Shown here: piece after piece, positions 38,018-47,444 of the stretch
Numbering within the stretch: position 1 is the first letter of the stretch
Layout of the letters: every line of letters starts with the position of its first letter
Origin: Acidobacteriota bacterium
Lineage (GTDB): Bacteria; Acidobacteriota; Vicinamibacteria; Vicinamibacterales; Fen-181
Direction: 5' to 3'
NCBI GenBank assembly: GCA_017883185.1
Contig: JADGOB010000009.1
Location: 1 to 56,044 of the forward strand
DNA length: 56,044 bases
Program-made: the position numbers and the translations under genes
The notes under the pieces: generated by a model
Database searches by the model: none
What the model was told of the DNA's origin: nothing
The model's input: only the letters and a program-made list of their open reading frames with translations

Positions 38018-38060
38018 TAGGTACCGGCTTCCCGTTCACCTTGGCCAGAGCCTGCCTGCC

Positions 38061-38588
38061 ATGTTTCACAGCACTACGATTCTTGCGGTTCGTCACCAGG
38101 ACCGGGCGGTTCTCGCCGGCGACGGCCAGGTGACACTCGGTGATACCGTCGTCAAACAGGGGGCGCGGAAGATCAGGCGCCTCTACAACGACAAGATCCT
38201 CGCCGGTTTTGCCGGTTCGGCGGCCGACTCCTTCGCCCTGTTCTCCCGGTTCGAAGCCAAGCTCGAGCAGTACCGTGGCAACATCGAGCGGTCCGCGGTC
38301 GAGCTGGCGAAAGATTGGCGAACGGACCGGATCCTCCGGCGTCTCGAGGCGATGTTGATCGTCATGGATCTCAAGTCCACGTTCCTGCTGTCGGGCAACG
38401 GTGACCTGATCGAGCCGGACGACGGCATCGTCGGGATCGGGTCGGGGGGAGGTTACGCCGTGGCGGCAGCGAGGGCGCTCGCCCGGCACACGACACTCGA
38501 CGCCCGCACCATCGCTGAAAGCGCGATGGGGGTGGCGGCCGGGATTTGCATCTATACCAACAACAACCTGACGATAGAAGAGTTGTAG
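38061..38588 (+). CDS. hslV: ATP-dependent protease subunit HslV
   Basis: HslV (175 aa) is the proteolytic ring of the HslVU machine. The nucleophile Thr is in [11 protein letters not shown] (Thr5), so a four-residue propeptide is removed; this resembles the Bacillus type (SFHATTI) more than E. coli (MTTI). Other markers are [47 protein letters not shown] and [16 protein letters not shown]. An in-frame ATG at 37947 would give a 42-residue extension, incompatible with an N-terminal nucleophile unless processed. hslU follows at 6 bp. Confidence 0.94.
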   Translation: MFHSTTILAVRHQDRAVLAGDGQVTLGDTVVKQGARKIRRLYNDKILAGFAGSAADSFALFSRFEAKLEQYRGNIERSAVELAKDWRTDRILRRLEAMLIVMDLKSTFLLSGNGDLIEPDDGIVGIGSGGGYAVAAARALARHTTLDARTIAESAMGVAAGICIYTNNNLTIEEL

Positions 38589-38594
38589 CGCGCA

Positions 38595-39971
38595 ATGCCC
38601 ATCTACCTGCCCGAAACGCCGTCTGCGCTCACCGAGTCCATGACGCCACGCGAGATCGTCGCGGCGCTCGACAAGTACGTGGTGGGGCAGCACAAGGCCA
38701 AGCGGGCCGTCGCGATCGCCCTCCGCAATCGCATGCGCCGGCAGAAATTGACGCCCGAGATGGCCCAGGAGGTCGCGCCGAAGAACATCCTGATGATCGG
38801 TCCGACCGGCGTCGGCAAGACCGAGATCGCGCGGCGCCTGGCGCGGCTTGCGCAGTCGCCGTTCCTCAAGGTGGAGGCGTCGAAGTTCACCGAGGTCGGC
38901 TACGTCGGGCGCGATGTCGAGTCGATGGTGCGGGACCTCGTCGAGATCGCGGTGGACATGGTGCGCGAAGAGCGGATGGACGAGGTGCAGTCCAAGGCCG
39001 AGCACAACGCCGAGGAACGGCTGCTCGATCTGCTGCTGCCGCCCTCGCCGACGACCGCCGAGGAAGACCCCGTGGCCGCGCGCGAACAGGCGAAGTCGAC
39101 GCGCGAGAGAATCCGCGAGCAACTGCGCGACGGCCGGCTCGACGAGCGGAGCGTCGAAATCGACGTGCGCGAGCGGTCGTTCCCGTCGTTCGAGATCATC
39201 GCCGGTTCCTCGGTCGAGGAGGTGGACATCAACATCAAGGACATGCTGCCGGGCCTCTTCCAGGGACGCACGAAGAAGCGCCGCGTGAAGGTGGCCGAGG
39301 CGATGGACCACCTCCTCCAGGAAGAGCAGCAGAAGCTGGTGGACATGGAAAGCGTGGCGCGTGTGGCGGTGGAGCGCGTCGAGGACGGCGGCATCATCTT
39401 CGTGGACGAGATCGACAAGATCGCGGGACGCGAAGGCGGCCAAGGGCCTGACGTCAGCCGCGAGGGGGTGCAGCGCGACATCCTGCCGATCATCGAGGGC
39501 ACGACCGTCAACACGAAGTACGGGATGGTCCAGACGGACCACATCCTGTTCATCGCCGCCGGGGCCTTCCACGTGTCGAAGCCCTCCGACCTGATTCCCG
39601 AGTTGCAGGGCCGCTTCCCGATCCGCGTGGAGCTCGATCCACTCGGCAAGGACGATTTCGTCCGCATCCTGACCGAGCCACAGAACGCGCTGATCAAGCA
39701 GTACACCGCGCTGCTCGAGACCGAGGGGATCGCGCTGGAGTTCCGGCCGGACGCGGTCGAGCGAATCGCCGATTTTGCCACGCTCGTCAACGAGCGGGCC
39801 GAGAACATCGGCGCGCGGCGGCTCCACACCGTGATGGAGAAGCTGCTGGACGAGATCTCGTTCGAGGCGCCCGATCTCGTCGAGAAATCGATTACTATTG
39901 ATGCCGCCTACGTCGACCGGATGCTGGCCGACATCGTGAAGAACGAAGACCTGACACGCTACATCCTGTGA
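38595..39971 (+). CDS. hslU: ATP-dependent protease ATPase subunit HslU
   Basis: HslU (458 aa) is the AAA+ unfoldase of Hsl[17 protein letters not shown] (Walker A), the I domain between about residues 110 and 230, [15 protein letters not shown] (Walker B), [12 protein letters not shown] (sensor 1), and [20 protein letters not shown] (sensor 2), ending with EDLTRYIL, the tail that inserts in HslV. Its stop overlaps the start of the next lipoprotein gene (GTGA). Confidence 0.96.
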   Translation: MPIYLPETPSALTESMTPREIVAALDKYVVGQHKAKRAVAIALRNRMRRQKLTPEMAQEVAPKNILMIGPTGVGKTEIARRLARLAQSPFLKVEASKFTEVGYVGRDVESMVRDLVEIAVDMVREERMDEVQSKAEHNAEERLLDLLLPPSPTTAEEDPVAAREQAKSTRERIREQLRDGRLDERSVEIDVRERSFPSFEIIAGSSVEEVDINIKDMLPGLFQGRTKKRRVKVAEAMDHLLQEEQQKLVDMESVARVAVERVEDGGIIFVDEIDKIAGREGGQGPDVSREGVQRDILPIIEGTTVNTKYGMVQTDHILFIAAGAFHVSKPSDLIPELQGRFPIRVELDPLGKDDFVRILTEPQNALIKQYTALLETEGIALEFRPDAVERIADFATLVNERAENIGARRLHTVMEKLLDEISFEAPDLVEKSITIDAAYVDRMLADIVKNEDLTRYIL

Positions 39972-41353
39972 CTCGTTCGATCACCGGCCGACGGCGACCT
40001 GTCTCCCTCGCCTTGCGCCTGGCGTTCATCGTGTTCGTGGCCGCCGCGTTCCTGCCCGCGTGCGGGAAGAAGGGGCTGCCGCTGCCGCCGCTGGTCAAGG
40101 CGCCCGCTCGCCCCGACCTCTTCGTCGCACGCCGCCTTGGCTCGACGGTGTATCTCCAGTTCAAGATTCCCGTCGTCAACGCCGACGGCACGGCGCCCGC
40201 AGATGTCGAGCGGCTCGACGTGTACGGGTTCACGGGATCGCCGACGGGCAACGAAGATATCTTCAAGAACGGCACGCTTGTCGCGTCGATCCCGGTGCGG
40301 AAGCCGCCGGAGGAGGAGGCGGCGGCGGCTGCGCCAGCCAGGCGGGGGAAGAAGCCCGCCGGGAGGCCGGAAGAGAGGCCCGCCGCGCCGCCCCGCCCGC
40401 CGCACTCGATGGAGAACGGGTTCGACCAGGGCGACACGATTGTTGTGACCGAGCCGCTCGGCCCTGCCCAGTACCTCGAAGTCGTGCCGAAGACGAAGAA
40501 GCCGGCGCCCGTCGTCGAGGAACCGGTGAAGCCGCTCCCGCGCCCACTCGGCCCTCCGCCGCAGGTGGCCCTGCCCTCGCGGCTCTACGTCGCGGTGGGC
40601 ATCAACCACAAGGGCCAGAAGGGCGCCATCTCCGGGCGTCAGAGCGTGGTGCTGGCCGTGCCCGCGTCGGCGCCGTCGGCGCCGACGATGACCTACAGCG
40701 AAACGGCCTTTGACATCACGTGGACACCGCCCGCCGACGCGCAGCACGCGATCCAGGAGCCGGCGACCGGGGGGGTGCTGGAAGCCACGCCGATCGGCAT
40801 GCGGTCGGTGTCCGGCGCCTACAACGTCTACGAAGTCCCGCCGCCTGCGCCGTCGCCCGGTGCCGTGAAGGTGCTGGTGCCGCCGGCAGCGGGCGGACTG
40901 ATGCCGACGCCGGTCAACGACAAACCGATCCCGGCGCCGCCGTTCGTGGACAAGCGGATCGAGTTCGGCAAGACGCGCTGCTACGCCGTGCGCGCGGTCA
41001 GCGTCTTCGGTATGCTGTCGATCGAGGGCGAGGCGTCGCCGGCGCAGTGCGTGACGCCGGCAGACACGTTCGCCCCCGCGGCGCCGATTTCGCTCAAGGC
41101 CGTCGGGAGCGAGGGGGCCATCAGCCTGATCTGGGAGGCGAACAAGGAAGCCGACCTCGTCGGCTACATCGTCATGCGGGCGACGCTGCCAGGCGGCGAG
41201 TGGAAGAGGGTGACGGCGGACCCGATCAAGGAAACGACGTTCAACGACACCACCGTGAGCCGGGGCGTGCGCTACGCCTACGTCGTGGTGGCGGTGGACG
41301 CGGCCAGGAACCTGAGCGTGAAATCGAACCAGGTGGAGGAGTCGGCGCGGTAG
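39968..41353 (+). CDS. fibronectin-type lipoprotein following hslU
   Basis: A 461-residue probable lipoprotein. The signal ends in FLPACGKKG, a lipobox. A proline/alanine-rich region follows ([17 protein letters not shown]), and the C-terminal 95 residues resemble a fibronectin type III fold ([20 protein letters not shown], then [11 protein letters not shown] and [11 protein letters not shown]). It starts at GTG 39968, overlapping hslU by four bases, an odd partner for a cytosolic protease. Function unknown. Confidence 0.8.
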   Translation: MTRSITGRRRPVSLALRLAFIVFVAAAFLPACGKKGLPLPPLVKAPARPDLFVARRLGSTVYLQFKIPVVNADGTAPADVERLDVYGFTGSPTGNEDIFKNGTLVASIPVRKPPEEEAAAAAPARRGKKPAGRPEERPAAPPRPPHSMENGFDQGDTIVVTEPLGPAQYLEVVPKTKKPAPVVEEPVKPLPRPLGPPPQVALPSRLYVAVGINHKGQKGAISGRQSVVLAVPASAPSAPTMTYSETAFDITWTPPADAQHAIQEPATGGVLEATPIGMRSVSGAYNVYEVPPPAPSPGAVKVLVPPAAGGLMPTPVNDKPIPAPPFVDKRIEFGKTRCYAVRAVSVFGMLSIEGEASPAQCVTPADTFAPAAPISLKAVGSEGAISLIWEANKEADLVGYIVMRATLPGGEWKRVTADPIKETTFNDTTVSRGVRYAYVVVAVDAARNLSVKSNQVEESAR

Positions 41354-41408
41354 GGATCAGGGATCGGGGATCGGGGATCGGGGAGCAGTGAGCAGGAGTC
41401 GGGGATCG
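41354..41408. repeat. short GGGATCG direct repeats
   Basis: Three to four tandem copies of GGGATCGG-like units lie just after the lipoprotein stop, with two more nearby (GAGTCGGGGATCGG). Simple repeat; no function visible. Confidence 0.6.
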
Positions 41409-41424
41409 GCTCAGGGGGGCAATC

Positions 41425-42207
41425 ATGGATCGCATTTATCGGATTGAATACCACGGGTCGAAACGGTACGCGGCCGAGCACAACGGCCGGCTCTTCCTGC
41501 TCGACGGCGACCTGTTCGGCGAGTACGGGTTCGGCGAGGAGATCGCGCACGGCGAGTTCCCAAAGGACCTGCCCGCCGGGTCGCGGCTGCTCGCGCCGAT
41601 CCAGCCGTCGAAGATCGTGGCGATCGGCCTGAACTACAAGGACCACGCGGCCGAGCAGAAGAAGCCGCTGCCGGCCGAGCCGATGATCTTCATCAAGCCG
41701 TCCACCGCGGTGATCGGGCCCGGCGATCCCATCAAGCTGCCTGCCGGAATCGGGCGCATCGACTTCGAGAGCGAGGTGGCGGTCGTGATCGGAAAGCGTG
41801 CGTGCAAGGTGGCGCGCGAGCGCGCGCTCGAGTACGTGCTGGGGTACACCTGCGCGAACGACGTGACGGCCCGGGGCCTCCAGAACCGCGGCTACCAGTA
41901 CTCGCACGTGAAGGGGTACGACACGTTCGCGCCGCTCGGGCCGTCGATTGCCATCGGGCTCGACCCGACGTCGATTGCCGTCCAGGGGTGGCGAAACGGG
42001 GAGGTGAAGCAGAACTCGTCAACCGAGCAGTTGATCTTCAGCGTGGCGGACCTGATCGCCTACGTCTCCGGGATCATGACGCTGCTGCCGGGCGACATCA
42101 TCTCGACCGGCACCCCGTCCGGCATCGGCCCGCTGGCGCACGGCGATGTGTTCACGGTGAAGGTGGCGGGCGTCGGCGAACTGACGAACCCGGTGGAGAA
42201 CCTGTAG
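41425..42207 (+). CDS. fumarylacetoacetate hydrolase (FAH) family protein
   Basis: A 260-residue FAH-family enzyme. These cleave or decarboxylate beta-diketo acids with a divalent metal. IGLNYKDHAAEQ, PMIFIKPSTAVIGPGDPIKL, IDFESEVAVVIGKRA (E-x-E metal ligands), and DIISTGTPSGIGPL are all typical; substrates range from fumarylpyruvate to oxaloacetate and are not decided by this sequence. GGGGGG site 5-8 bp before ATG 41425. The next gene is an acyl-CoA carboxylase subunit. Confidence 0.9.
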   Translation: MDRIYRIEYHGSKRYAAEHNGRLFLLDGDLFGEYGFGEEIAHGEFPKDLPAGSRLLAPIQPSKIVAIGLNYKDHAAEQKKPLPAEPMIFIKPSTAVIGPGDPIKLPAGIGRIDFESEVAVVIGKRACKVARERALEYVLGYTCANDVTARGLQNRGYQYSHVKGYDTFAPLGPSIAIGLDPTSIAVQGWRNGEVKQNSSTEQLIFSVADLIAYVSGIMTLLPGDIISTGTPSGIGPLAHGDVFTVKVAGVGELTNPVENL

Positions 42208-42270
42208 GGCAGGCCTTCAGGCGTGCCGTTTGCGGGGACGAGGACGTAGAATCCGCTTGGGTTCCTCTTC

Positions 42271-43812
42271 ATGGACACACGCGAACAGCTCATACAACTG
42301 GAGAAGGCGGCGGAATTGGGCGGCGGCGAAGCGCGCCTCCGGCGCCAGCACCAAGCGGGCAAGCTCACCGCGCGGGAGCGGATGGAGCTGCTCTTCGACG
42401 CCGGGACCTTCGAGGAGCTCGACAAGCTGGTGGTGCACCGGTGCCGCGACTTCGGGATGGAAGACCAGGTCATCCCGGGCGACGGCGTGGTCACCGGATT
42501 CGGTCACGTCGAGGGCCGCGTGGTCTATGCCTTCGCGCAGGACTTCACGGTGTTCGGCGGGTCGCTCTCCGAGACCAACGCCGCCAAAATCGTGAAGATC
42601 ATGGACCTCGCCGTGCGCCAGGGCGCGCCGGTCGTCGGGCTCAACGACTCGGGCGGCGCGCGCATCCAGGAAGGCGTGATGTCGCTGGCCGGGTACGCCG
42701 ACATCTTCCTCCGCAACACGCTGGCGTCGGGCGTCGTCCCGCAGATCTCGGCGATCATGGGCCCGTGCGCGGGTGGCGCCGTCTATTCACCCGCGATCAC
42801 CGACTTCATCGTGATGGTGGAGGGCACGAGCTACATGTTCGTGACTGGGCCTGACGTCGTGAGGACCGTCACGCACGAGGAGGTCTCCAAGGACGACCTC
42901 GGCGGAGCGATGACGCACAACGCGAAGAGCGGCGTCGCGCACTTCGCAGTCGCCGACGACCGCGAGTGCCTGCTGCTGATCCGCGAGCTCCTGGGGTTCC
43001 TCCCGGGGAACAACGTGGACGACCCGCCGCGCCGCGAGACGAGCGATCCGTTCGATCGCGAGGACGAAGCGCTCGACCACCTCGTGCCCGAATCGCCGAA
43101 CCAGCCGTACGACATCCTCGATCTGATCCACGGCGTCGTAGACGACGGGCACTTTCTCGAGGTGCAGCACTACTACGCCCGGAACCTGGTGATCGGGTTC
43201 GCGCGGCTCGGTGGCCGCTCGGTGGGGATCGTCGCCAACCAGCCGGCGCACCTGGCCGGCGTGCTCGACATCGACGCCTCGGTCAAGGGCGCCAGGTTCG
43301 TGCGCTTCTGCGACGCGTTCAACATCCCGATCGTCACCTTCGAGGACGTGCCGGGGTTCCTGCCGGGGACGCAGCAGGAGTTTGCCGGGATCATCCGCCA
43401 CGGCGCGAAGCTGCTGTTCGCGTTCGCCGAGGCGACGGTGCCGAAGGTGACAGTGATCACGCGCAAGGCGTACGGCGGGGCGTACTGCGTGATGTCGAGC
43501 AAGCACATCCGCACCGACATCAACTTCGCGTGGCCGACCGCTGAAATTGCGGTGATGGGGCCGGAGGGGGCGGTCAACATTCTCTACAAGCGCGAACTGG
43601 AACGGGCCGAGGACCCGGCGGCGCTGCGGGCGGCGAAAGTCGCGGAGTTCCGAGCCAAGCTGGCCAACCCGTTCGTCGCGGCAAGCCGCGGCTTTCTCGA
43701 CGAGGTGATCATGCCGCGGACAACGCGGCGGCGGCTGATTACCGCGCTCGCCTCGCTCGAGTCGAAGCGCGATCGGAATCCGCCGAAGAAGCACGGGAAC
43801 ATCCCGCTGTAG
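42271..43812 (+). CDS. acyl-CoA carboxylase carboxyltransferase (beta) subunit
   Basis: A 513-residue propionyl-CoA/methylmalonyl-CoA-type carboxyltransferase. The N half has the biotin side ([36 protein letters not shown]) and the C half the CoA side ([35 protein letters not shown]). It needs a biotin carboxylase and a biotin carrier, both encoded at 51475-53567, about 7.7 kb away. A TAGAAT box at 42247-42252 precedes it; its ribosome site is weak. Whether it prefers propionyl- or acetyl-CoA cannot be decided. Confidence 0.94.
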   Translation: MDTREQLIQLEKAAELGGGEARLRRQHQAGKLTARERMELLFDAGTFEELDKLVVHRCRDFGMEDQVIPGDGVVTGFGHVEGRVVYAFAQDFTVFGGSLSETNAAKIVKIMDLAVRQGAPVVGLNDSGGARIQEGVMSLAGYADIFLRNTLASGVVPQISAIMGPCAGGAVYSPAITDFIVMVEGTSYMFVTGPDVVRTVTHEEVSKDDLGGAMTHNAKSGVAHFAVADDRECLLLIRELLGFLPGNNVDDPPRRETSDPFDREDEALDHLVPESPNQPYDILDLIHGVVDDGHFLEVQHYYARNLVIGFARLGGRSVGIVANQPAHLAGVLDIDASVKGARFVRFCDAFNIPIVTFEDVPGFLPGTQQEFAGIIRHGAKLLFAFAEATVPKVTVITRKAYGGAYCVMSSKHIRTDINFAWPTAEIAVMGPEGAVNILYKRELERAEDPAALRAAKVAEFRAKLANPFVAASRGFLDEVIMPRTTRRRLITALASLESKRDRNPPKKHGNIPL

Positions 43813-43869
43813 GACGGCTTTCGGCTCAGTCCCTGATGCGCGAAGTCTTCGACGTCTGGGAACGGATAG

Positions 43870-44205
43870 TCAGCCGAGGATTTCGTTGAGGCCGTCGGTG
43901 ATCTGGACCAAGTCCTCTTCAGAAGCGCGGGCAAGTCGTCGGCCGACACGTTCGGTGCTGAGCGTGCGGATCTGACCGATTTTGACCCACAACCGCTTGG
44001 GCAGGCCGACGGTGCGGATCTCCATCGTGAGTGGGAATCCTGCACACGGCTCTTGGCTGGTCAGCGCCACCGCAATGACGGTGCCGGATCGTTCGTTGAA
44101 CACATCGTGACTGAGCACCAGCACCGGACGCTCGCCTGCTTGTTCGTGGCCACGCACAGGGTTCAGGTCCGCCCAACGGATCTCACCTCTCAGTATTCGG
44201 GCCAT
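43870..44205 (-). CDS. MazF-type endoribonuclease toxin
   Basis: A 111-residue toxin of the MazF/PemK family, expected to cut mRNA when unbound. MARILRGEIRWADLNPVRGHEQ is the typical start, followed by ERPVLVLSHDVFNERSGTVI and LPKRLWVKIGQIRTLSTERV. The start at 44205 lies inside the antitoxin gene end (16-bp overlap). The pair sits between the carboxylase beta gene and gatE. Confidence 0.9.
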   Translation of the reverse strand: MARILRGEIRWADLNPVRGHEQAGERPVLVLSHDVFNERSGTVIAVALTSQEPCAGFPLTMEIRTVGLPKRLWVKIGQIRTLSTERVGRRLARASEEDLVQITDGLNEILG

Positions 44206-44432
44206 GTGTCGCGACTCCCGGCAAAGCCCTCTTCGGCCATCGCTTGTTCTTCGCGAGGGTTCACCTTGGCACACTCCCGGGCCAGGCGAGTCCGAGCCAG
44301 GCGTGCCACCGCGTCGGCGAGCGCGGTTTCGACGGCCTGGCTTCGGTTGGCGAACCGCCGGGCGGCCACGAGCTCATCGACGCGGCCAAGCAGTGCGGTG
44401 TCTACGGTAACGGCCACTTTCGTCTTTCTCAT
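44190..44432 (-). CDS. ribbon-helix-helix antitoxin
   Basis: An 80-residue antitoxin. The N-terminal RHH DNA-binding fold is MRKTKVAVTVDTALLGRVDE, with LVAARRFANRSQAVETALAD; the C-terminal acidic tail should bind and block MazF. Translation starts at ATG 44432 with a GAGGA site nearby. It usually represses its own operon by binding its promoter. Confidence 0.85.
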   Translation of the reverse strand: MRKTKVAVTVDTALLGRVDELVAARRFANRSQAVETALADAVARLARTRLARECAKVNPREEQAMAEEGFAGSRDTWPEY

Positions 44433-44899
44433 GGCGTCCTCACGAGTATGACGTAACATCATACCATGGGCGCGGTCCAACCCTTCGTTGCACCGGACTG
44501 CCTACGGCAGCCGGTGAAGTCAAGCGGTATGCGGCCTGGCGGTCGTGACCGTCTATGGTCGGCCGACGATCGCACGACGGACTGACCTCAGTCTTACCGT
44601 TCGATCGACTTCAAAAGGGAGAGCATCTCATGGGCAGGACTGTCGTGGTGACCGGGTGCCGAGCAGCGGCTTCGAACACACGGCCAGCGTCATCGAGATC
44701 CTCAAGGACAACGCGAGGCGGCCCGTCGGGCCGACGGTGACCTTGATTCCACTCCTCGTGAGGACGTGTTCCTTACGCATGGGTCGTTCACGAACGGCTG
44801 CCGGTCTTTCGACAAGCATGATCGTCGCGGCCGGGGTATGGCACGGGAAGAAGGGCGGGCCAGGTCCGCGGCAAACTCCGGAAGGCAGGACGTAGCCGG
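44433..44899. other. region between the toxin-antitoxin pair and a small gene, with gene debris
   Basis: About 470 bp. The toxin-antitoxin promoter must be at its left end. A degraded short-chain dehydrogenase start lies at 44631-44740 (separate entry). No other intact gene is convincing. Confidence 0.4.
44631..44740 (+). pseudogene. frameshifted short-chain dehydrogenase remnant
   Basis: A good AGGGAGAG site precedes ATG 44631; the first frame reads MGRTVVVTG, the start of a Rossmann fold, and the adjacent frame continues PSSGF (normally ASSGF in VTGASSGFG) then EHTASVIEILKDNA. A one- or two-base indel at about 44655-44660 separates the two halves. Only about 40 codons remain. This appears to be a decayed gene. 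Confidence 0.4.
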
Positions 44900-45283
44900 A
44901 TGCACGATGACACTCTGAATACTGGCTCCGATCAGGAATTCCGCCACCGGCTGCTGCGACGGGTGGACGCAGAGGTCGCCGAGGAGTGTGTCGAGCTCTT
45001 CATCGGGCGGCACGCCCGCGGCTCGGTGAATAATCTGGTCGCGCAATTCCCGAAGGCGGCGCGGAGGGACGAACTGGCTGCTTATCCGCCTGCGGTGGCC
45101 GAACGACTCCGCGCGCTCGGCCATTCCCCGATGCCCCCTCGACCTGCAGGGAGACGTTCGATGGTGCCGCGCCGGCGCGGCGCCGTGGACATCATGGGCG
45201 CACTGTTTTTCTCCCTGGTGCTCATCTCGATCGTCGTCGGCCTCGTGCAGATCTTCCGGTGGGTGGGGAGGCTGTTCCGCTAG
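44900..45283 (+). CDS. hypothetical protein with a C-terminal membrane helix
   Basis: A 127-residue protein with mixed charged N-terminal part (RLLRRVDAEVAEECVELFIG) and one C-terminal transmembrane helix (IMGALFFSLVLISIVVGLVQ) followed by a short basic tail. It could be a tail-anchored membrane protein. No family recognised. The upstream neighbourhood is decayed, so it may be a remnant too. Confidence 0.5.
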   Translation: MHDDTLNTGSDQEFRHRLLRRVDAEVAEECVELFIGRHARGSVNNLVAQFPKAARRDELAAYPPAVAERLRALGHSPMPPRPAGRRSMVPRRRGAVDIMGALFFSLVLISIVVGLVQIFRWVGRLFR

Positions 45284-45323
45284 TACCCATCGAGCGCCGG
45301 AGGTCGAAGGCCATACTCGCGGG

Positions 45324-45380
45324 CCTGAAGGCCCGCGCCACACCTGAAGGCCCGCGCCACACCCGAATGGCCTGCGCCAC
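45324..45380. repeat. three 19-bp tandem units upstream of gatE
   Basis: CCTGAAGGCCCGCGCCACA occurs at 45324-45342 and exactly again at 45343-45361; a third, diverged unit (CCCGAATGGCCTGCGCCAC) covers 45362-45380. A related word (GGAGGCTTGCGCCAC) occurs at 10938-10952. It is a dispersed or expanding intergenic repeat; no spacers, so not CRISPR. Confidence 0.75.
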
Positions 45381-45476
45381 GAGTGGGCCGGACACCGCCA
45401 CAAGTCGACAGCCGCAAGCTGCGAGCCGGTGTAGACTTGAGCGTTCGGTGCAGTCCTTACCACGGAGGATCACCCG

Positions 45477-47444
45477 TTGGATATCAAGTCGCCCGAGTTC
45501 TACGCGGAAATTGGCCTCATCTCCGGTCTCGAAGTCCATCAGCAGCTGTTCACCGAGCGCAAGATGTTCTGCCACTGCCCTGCGCGCCGGTACACCAGCA
45601 CGCACGACGGCGAGGTGCTGCGGCACATGCGCCCGACGCTTTCGGAACTCGGCGAGTACGACGGCACGGCGCTGATGGAGTTCAAGACCAGGAAGAACAT
45701 CATCTACCTCCTCCACAAGGAGAACGTCTGCACGTACGAGATGGACGACACGCCCCCGTTCCTCGTGAACCAGGACGCGGTGGACGTCGCCATCGAGCAG
45801 TGCCTGATGCTCGGCTGCGACATCGTGGACGAGGTGCACATCGCGCGGAAGCAGTACCTCGACGGGTCGATCCCAACCGGCTTCCAGCGCACCGCCATCG
45901 TGGGAGTCAACGGGCGCCTGCCGTTCCGGGGCCGCGAGCTGACGATCCTGCAGGTAAGCGTCGAGGAAGATTCGTGCCGCGAGGTGTCGGATGAGGGCCA
46001 CCTGATCATCTGGCGCACCGACCGGCTCGGGATGCCGCTCATCGAGACGGTGACGGGGCCGGACCTGCGAACGCCCGATGAAGTGGCGGACGCGATCCTG
46101 TTGATCGGCCGCGTGTGCCGGAGCACCGGCCACGTGCGCGTGGGGTTGGGCGCGAGCCGCCAGGACGTCAACGTCTCGGTGCGCGGCGGCCGGCGCGTGG
46201 AGATCAAGGGCGTGCCGAAGGCGGGCTGGGCGCCCGGACTCGTGCACGGCGAGGCGATCCGCCAGGTGAACCTGTTGAAGCTGCGCGACGAACTGATCCA
46301 TCGCGGATTCACCACGGCCGACTCGATCGGCGTGGAGAGCGCGGACGTCACCTCGCTGTTCGCTTCTTCGGAAGCCGCGTTCCTGACGGTTGGGGGCTGG
46401 GAGAAGTACGCGCGCGACGAGCAGCGCCGAGCCGGCTTCGAGATCGGGAACGGCAAGTTTACCGTGCGTGCGATTCGCGTGAAGGGGCTTGGCCACACGC
46501 TCGCATGGCCGACGCAGCCCGATTGGATCTTCGCGCACGAGCTGGCCGGCCGCATCCGCGTGATTGCCGGCCTCGACCAGCGGCCGATCCTCCTCCACAG
46601 CGAGAAGTGGCCCGACTACCACCGTTCGCTACAGGAACTTCGCAAGGTGCGCGCGCGCCTCAAGTGCAATCCGGAGGACGGCATCGTCCTGGTGTGGGGC
46701 CCGGACGAAGACACGGTGACCGCCGCCGACGAGGTGCGGCTGCGGTACATCGACGCCATCAACGGCATCCCGAACGAGACCCGGCAGCCATTCGAGGACG
46801 GCAGCACCGATTTCGAGCGGATCCTGCCGGGGCCGGATCGCATGTACCCGGACACCGACAGCCCGCCCTCACGGGTGACCCGCGAGCGCGTCGAGCGGCT
46901 GCACGCGGCGCTCTCGCCGCGCCCGTGGGAACGCGAGGCGCGCTACAGCGCCGCGGGTGTTCCCACCTCTACCACGCATTTCCTGATCCGGCGGGGCGCG
47001 GCCCGGCTGGTCGATCTCGTGACCGACGTCTGCCGCGCCCCAGTCCTGCAGGCCTGCGTGCTGTTCGGTGAGCGGGTGAAAGCGCTGCGCCGCGACGGCG
47101 TGCCGGTGGACACGGTCTCCGATGATCGCTGGTGCGAACTGTTCACGCTGGCCGGACGGTGCCCGCGGCTGTGGGAAGCGTGGGACCTGGTCGTGCGCGC
47201 CCTCGCGGCCGCGCCCGACCGGAGCGTGGCGGCCATCGTGGGGGACCTCGGGCTCGGCGCCACGCCGGACGGGTGGCGCCAGGGCGTGGGAGCCGCCGTC
47301 ACCGAGGCCTCCGGCAGGCTCTACGTGCCGGGCAACGACCGGCTCTTCCGATTCTCGATGGGGCTTGCGATGTGCGAGCTTCGTGGCAAGGTTCCGGCGC
47401 TCGAGGTTGCAGACGCCGTCAAGACGGAGATCGCATCGCGATGA
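45477..47444 (+). CDS. gatE: archaeal-type Glu-tRNA(Gln) amidotransferase subunit E
   Basis: GatE (655 aa) is the tRNA-binding, kinase and transamidase subunit of GatDE, which converts Glu-tRNA(Gln) to Gln-tRNA(Gln). IGLISGLEVHQQLFTERKMF with CHCP at the start, then FRGRELTILQVSVEEDSCRE, WRTDRLGMPLIETVTGPDL, and ASRQDVNVSVRGGRRVEIKG are the GatB/GatE core. Residues about 290-430 form the AspRS-like insert that separates GatE from bacterial GatB (FAHELAGRIRVIAGLDQRPI); the C-terminal helical/YqeY-like tail follows. TTG 45477 is the start, with GGAGGA 8 bp upstream. Its TGA overlaps the gatD ATG. Base composition is similar to neighbours. Confidence 0.93.
   Translation: MDIKSPEFYAEIGLISGLEVHQQLFTERKMFCHCPARRYTSTHDGEVLRHMRPTLSELGEYDGTALMEFKTRKNIIYLLHKENVCTYEMDDTPPFLVNQDAVDVAIEQCLMLGCDIVDEVHIARKQYLDGSIPTGFQRTAIVGVNGRLPFRGRELTILQVSVEEDSCREVSDEGHLIIWRTDRLGMPLIETVTGPDLRTPDEVADAILLIGRVCRSTGHVRVGLGASRQDVNVSVRGGRRVEIKGVPKAGWAPGLVHGEAIRQVNLLKLRDELIHRGFTTADSIGVESADVTSLFASSEAAFLTVGGWEKYARDEQRRAGFEIGNGKFTVRAIRVKGLGHTLAWPTQPDWIFAHELAGRIRVIAGLDQRPILLHSEKWPDYHRSLQELRKVRARLKCNPEDGIVLVWGPDEDTVTAADEVRLRYIDAINGIPNETRQPFEDGSTDFERILPGPDRMYPDTDSPPSRVTRERVERLHAALSPRPWEREARYSAAGVPTSTTHFLIRRGAARLVDLVTDVCRAPVLQACVLFGERVKALRRDGVPVDTVSDDRWCELFTLAGRCPRLWEAWDLVVRALAAAPDRSVAAIVGDLGLGATPDGWRQGVGAAVTEASGRLYVPGNDRLFRFSMGLAMCELRGKVPALEVADAVKTEIASR

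Larger units (their letters stand above)
37739..38060. other. 322-bp regulatory region between PEGA gene and hslV
   Basis: No gene is convincing. Toward the PEGA gene lie several hairpins: GATAGA/TCTATC (37764-37789), GGCCTGC/GCAGGCC (37801-37821) and CCCCTCC/GGAGGGG (37864-37879), then CTGTC/GACAG (37880-37894). Toward hslV lie a promoter (37912-37941) and a palindromic repeat (37959-38017). Confidence 0.5.

Noticed and set aside
37947-38060. hslV starting at the upstream in-frame ATG
   Set aside because: It would add 38 residues of arginine-rich sequence derived from the palindromic repeat before the nucleophile threonine, and lies at the probable transcription start.
37974-39827. 617-codon minus-strand frame opposite hslVU
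   Set aside because: It covers hslV and hslU exactly and carries no domain; shadow of GC-rich coding sequence.
45324-45380. CRISPR array
   Set aside because: Three 19-bp units are directly adjacent without spacers, and no cas gene is nearby.
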